From Ochotona curzoniae (Eukaryota; Chordata; Mammalia; Lagomorpha; Ochotonidae), in NCBI RefSeq assembly GCF_017591425.1, contig NW_024466512.1:13457001-13521000 (forward strand): a stretch of DNA of 64,000 nt, given 5' to 3'. Shown here one piece after another: positions 59,691-64,000 of this stretch (the first letter of the stretch is position 1; every line of letters starts with the position of its first letter). Both the position numbers and the translations under genes were made by a program. The notes below the pieces were generated by a model that was not told the DNA's origin, made no database searches, and worked only from the letters and a program-made list of their open reading frames with translations.

Positions 59691-59859
59691 TCTCTAACAG
59701 CCTCCTAGGTTCAGAATTTTAATGCTGAATCCTCTTATTTTACAAATAGAAAGTGTCTGTCCTTAAGACATACGGCAAAACCCAACTAGAGTCTACACAG
59801 TGGCTAGATACGATCTAGTTCATAAGCCTGCCTTTTGCACATCTCTACCACATTCTAGC

Positions 59860-60290
59860 TCACTGCCTGCGTTGGTCCAGCCTCACTGCCTTCCTTGGTA
59901 GGCTATGTTTGCTCCGCCCAGGGTCTTTGCAATTGGCTCTTTCTTTTTTTTCTAGTGAATTATTTCTCTCACCCATCTCTATTCTCTTTTCTTATTTAAT
60001 TCTTACTTACATTTCAGATCACATATCAAAAGTTATTTATTTAGGAAAGATTTACTGACCCATAGGCTTGAAATAAAAAAAAAATCCTCTATTAAACACC
60101 CTCTTGGCTCCCATCACTCTGCTTAATATGATGTAAAATTGATGGATTTTAATGGCTACTTCCATCACTGGGCTGGAAAGGTCATAAGGAGTAGAGACAT
60201 CTATTTTGTTTACCACTGACTCAATTGCTTTCCCAAGTGTCTGTCACATAATAGGGGCTCAAAAGTATTTGACAAATAAATTAACTACCT
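59860..60290 (+). repeat. L2 3' region
   Basis: GCCTTCCTTGGTAGGC, CATTTCAGATCACATATC, GATTTACTGACCCATAGGC and the end CAAGTGTCTGTCACATAATAGGGGCTCAAAAGTATTTGAC follow L2 order. Confidence 0.65.
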
Positions 60291-62755
60291 AAAGCACCAC
60301 TGATATGTAACTTATTACAAAAGATGTGTGTTCTCTAGAAAAACTGAAGATTCTCTTGAAGACTTTCTTTTGAATATTTAAAAATATTCCTAAACACTAA
60401 TTTATATAGACTTTATGTTATGTGTTAGTCAACATATTCAACAATATTTCAGGAAAACTTCATCTTTGCTAAACCATTGGGACAGTTGACTTTTCCAAAT
60501 AACTTGGCACTCTGGGTGTTGTTCAATAACTCGAATTTTTAAGTTAATATGTGTGTTTCACAAAGTTGATATCATGAACAGATACAGCCTTATTGGAAAT
60601 CTTTAACCTATTGCTAAAATGAACTTGGGATAAAATTATGGATTTTTTTCAGTTTCTCAACTAATAATTTTAGCAATGATACACTTGCCACATATTTTGG
60701 AAACCTGAATTCCATTATCTGTATACTCCATCTGTTTCCCAGGCTTGCTTCATCAGTAGTATTCTAGTTAAGGCTACTTATCCATGCTGGTGATGTGCTT
60801 ATGGAAAAAGCAAAAAAAAAAAAATCCATTTAGAAAATTTTCTCACCATTTGCAACTGTGGAATTGACCTTGCTTTGTATTAAAAAGTTTGTCTGCTGCA
60901 AGGGACCTCTCAGAATTTATACTATTGTGATTTCTTTCCCAATATCTGACAGCAGTCTCTTAGATTATTCTGATGTTACAAATGGACCAGGCCCATAGAA
61001 TCTCAATAAATCCCTTGCGATGCTCAACTATCTCAACATTTACCTGAATACTCTCTGGGGTTGTTCTATAGATATACAGAAAAAGAAAAGAAAGATTGTC
61101 TCAATGTTATTTATCTAAAAAAAAAAATTTTGGCAGGGGCGGGGGGAGTCCTTTTATTTTCTTGTGAGATTCACTTGGTCAGCCAACCAGCTGGCGTGAT
61201 GGAGCCCAGGGTGGTGTTTTTCTTATTTCCACAAAAGTGTGGTAAGCTACAAAATAGTCACCCAAACATAAACTGCTGCTGTGGACTAACTGTAGTTAGT
61301 TCCATTCATCTTTTTAAAAAGGAAAAGCACCGCCACCTTAGAGGACAAGGATGTAAGTAAACAATGGGCTGTGAATGGAGAAGCGCTTCAGCAGGTGATA
61401 GAGCTGAATCCCCAGAATGCCCATCCTCCTGAAAGCCTCAAGGAAAGTTGCTTCGTAAGACTCAAAGCCAGGCTTGGCACAGGGATAAAACTTCAGCGAG
61501 GGTAGCCTGCAATTCCTTTCCTTCAACAACAAACTCAGATGCTGAGGACACTTGTAAAAGTAAAAATCAATGTCTTAGAACCTATAGAAGTTCCCTCCCC
61601 TAAAATCCGTTTCTCTTGGTAAAAAGGTAAAACAGTAGGAAAATAACTGCATCATATCAAACGTAATTTTTTAGATGGAGGGATGAAAAAGATGGATGAA
61701 AATAAAAAGGAAAAACAACAAAATGGTTAACAGGAAGCTGTTGGGTTTCTCAAGCACTGTAATATGAGCTTAATTGAGGCTGACGCATGACAGACTCTCA
61801 TGTATGGTATGCCCAGGCTCTGACTGAAGCTGCTGACAGAGGGTAAATGGTGCACGGCGGCAGGGCTTGCCCTGGCCTGGCATGGCCACGAAGGTGCACT
61901 GAGCCCATCAGGAGAGAGCAGGAGGGCTAATGAAGGGCAGCCCTTGTTTTTAAAATTCTTCTCACTTAGTTTTGGATCAGACTACACCATGAAGCCTTCT
62001 CAACCTTTTAGGGCTCAGTTAAGGATATGTGACGCTTGTTTAAAAATTAACGCGTTCTAATCAATTTAAACTTAGACAGTGAAGAGTCTGCAAAAGAGAG
62101 GAGGAAAAAAAAGAGAGCGAGAGAAAAGGCAGAAGAGGAGGGGAAAAAAGCAAAGCTAAAGTGTGAGCTCTACAGCTAAGGAAGAAGGGGGAGGCCTAAG
62201 TGTTTCTGCACGCCTTTTGCAAAGATGGCCACCCAAACAAGAAGCCGCCAGGATAAAAATGTGTTCTTAGTTTATTCTTTCAACTGAGGAAAAATTTTAG
62301 GAACAAGGTGTGAAGTGACTAGTATAAAAATTAATTTTAAGATTTGTAAAAACACATGATAAAAATGATTTTTTTCAATGATTAGAAGGCTACTATATAT
62401 ACATGAACATACAAGTGCCCTCCAAGATTTATATTATGGAAGCTCTTCTGAAATGAATATGTGTATGTGTATTACATTTGTGCTTTTTAAAGAAGGAAAA
62501 ACACAGTTTTTAAAATAGAAGAAAACCATTTCTTATCTCAAAGTCACATCTGTGAAATACTCAGATGGAACATGGCAAAAAACTGTTAACTGACTAAACA
62601 TACATCGTTTAGTTTCTATTATCACATTTACCTCTCCCTAGTATCAATATTTTAGAGTGCCTTGCTGCAAACGTGATTTACATATCTTAGCTACCTAAAG
62701 AGCACATATATTTGTGGGTTACTATCTATAAGCACCTCCTTGGAGAAGAAGGCTT
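60291..62755. other. Intronic sequence
   Basis: Unique apart from a G run (61135-61148) and a purine tract at 62093-62160. No exon recognised. Confidence 0.55.
62093..62160. repeat. Polypurine tract
   Basis: About 68 bp of nearly pure A/G with only isolated C interruptions (GAGGAAAAAAAAGAGAGCG, GGAGGGGAAAAAAGC). Confidence 0.88.
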
Positions 62756-62940
62756 TGGGGGCAGGCACTGGGCCCTTGGACCGCGCATCCCCTGTCACAG
62801 TGTCTCAGTTGAGTTTTCAGCTTTGGTTCTGATCCAGCTTCCTGCTAACACACATCCTGGGAGGTGGCAGTTGATGACCCAATTACTAGGGGAGTGTCTG
62901 TCATCTACCTGGGAGACACAGATTGCCATTTTAGTGTAAC
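62756..62940 (+). mobile_element. C-type SINE, 3'-truncated
   Basis: TTGGGGGCAGGCACTGGGCCC, TGATCCAGCTTCCTGCTAAC and GTCATCTACCTGGGAGACACAG are visible. The 3' third is missing. Confidence 0.7.
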
Positions 62941-64000
62941 TAGTGGAGTCTCAGCTTAACTGAGACTAAAAACTGTTGTTTCAGTTTCTGCTAATTTTAA
63001 CTAAAAGCGTGTTTACCTTTTTAAACTTCTTAAGGGGAAACATTTCCATTTGACAGATCAGGTACCTGGCAGTAAGACATGAGACTAGATCCATATCTAG
63101 TCACATGAAGATGCTCATATCTCAATCTTGAAACTTACAATAAAACTGACTTCCTTTGCGAACTCACAGACTTGTGTTCAAATAAAAATGACCATTGTTA
63201 CTCTTTTTTTAAAATAAATTGTCTTTACCAAAGATAACCATTTTGTCAGATTTTAAAAGAAATACATTTTTTGTTTTCTTAAAAGATTCAACTTTCATAT
63301 GCCAAAAACATCAAGTTAGGGTTTTGACATTTGGAATGACATATTTCTAGTAAGCACATCTGTTTCTTGCTTAAGATTAGTGTTTGTCAAGGTCACCAGG
63401 CTGGGACAGTTTTCATTACAAATAGTAGGCATTGAAATATTTCTGTATCTCTACAACATTAACACAAGGAAACTAACTACACTAAAGAACGATGCAGAAG
63501 CCAACCTTATGCTAATTGTCAGACTTGTAATTTTGCTGTTGGATAGTCTAGATTCATTCTAACATTTAGATGAAGAAAAATTCCTAGATACTGTGTTAAA
63601 AGGACTAGGTGATAAGCTATCAATACACACACATACAACCAAAAGACAAAAATATATACAAAATTAAATCTCCTTTTGGTTATAATGATTTTATTCACTA
63701 GATTATAAGAATCAATTATCTAGAATAGACTTGTGGTGCGAGGCAAAAATTGGACCAGATGACTTCAATGATCTTTTCAAAGTCAAGAATTCATTTTGAC
63801 TTTATACACTGCAGTTTGCCTGAAGTTTTGGCTTGGGAAATATCTCTGAAAAGAAAATGAGATTACCAGGCTCAAGAGATTATTGATTTTACGGGCTTTT
63901 ACCTAGAGCATCAACAGCTAATCATTGGGCTCTTTGAACTCTCAGAGACACTACTGGGACTGCCTGCATTTTCCACAGGCGTGGCCACAGTGTGGTCTTA
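62941..64000. other. Intronic sequence to window end
   Basis: AT-rich unique DNA, nothing recognised. Confidence 0.55.

Larger units (their letters stand above)
2641..64000 (-). other. VTI1A: Large VTI1A intron (upstream part, continues past the window)
   Basis: The VTI1A exon at 2570-2640 needs an upstream exon ending in the G of a Glu codon. I looked for the preceding protein segments (RSSRRLEAGYQIAVET and YSNRMRSYKQEM) on the minus strand and recognised neither, so the remaining 61 kb is taken as one intron. Human VTI1A is also known for introns of tens to hundreds of kilobases. A very short alternative exon, such as the brain-specific 7-residue insert reported for Vti1a-beta, could be hidden here and would not be visible by eye. 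Confidence 0.75.

Overview
The window is mammalian nuclear DNA, and it lies almost entirely inside introns. It is AT-rich and carries about two dozen copies of a tRNA-headed SINE of the lagomorph C (CSINE) type, LINE-1 relics, one solo-LTR-like insertion, and older mammalian repeats (MIR, L2, L1M, MER5A, Tigger). The youngest SINE heads and the AATAAATAAATAAATCTT-type tails point to Lagomorpha. They look more like pika (Ochotona) than rabbit, but that is judged from memory of the families and not from a search.

The only protein-coding sequence I can defend is on the minus strand: two consecutive exons of VTI1A, a Qb-SNARE of trans-Golgi/endosomal fusion. They lie at 2570-2640 (peptide EQIGQEM...RARER) and 1859-1920 (peptide LRETDANLGK...GMLR). 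Both have canonical splice sites, compatible phases and a 649-bp intron between them. The exon with the C-terminal membrane anchor is not in bases 1-1858, and no upstream exon was recognised in 2641-64000. That long stretch is therefore read as part of one large VTI1A intron.

Layout along the plus strand: 1-2640, the VTI1A exons. 2799-5756, five SINEs. 6086-11545, an internally deleted L1 split by a SINE and by a 903-bp LTR. 12490-15540, a second L1 with 5' UTR and ORF1 but nearly all of ORF2 missing and a duplicated 3' UTR block. 15756-29342, SINEs, an L1M relic and a Tigger element. 29343-40543, an 11-kb block with no SINE or young L1, holding candidate conserved regulatory sequence with TCF/LEF-like motifs. 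40544-54283, SINEs again, one of them interrupted by a 721-bp unclassified retroposon. 56466-58930, a 5'-truncated L1 with a clean target-site duplication beside an antisense L1M relic. 58931-64000, mostly unique intron with L2 and one partial SINE.

I found no new multigene system. The points most worth following are the SINE-free block, the 721-bp retroposon, the two ORF2-deleted L1s, the possible L1 3' transduction, and a possible read-through isoform of VTI1A. The other open reading frames are repeat relics or chance.
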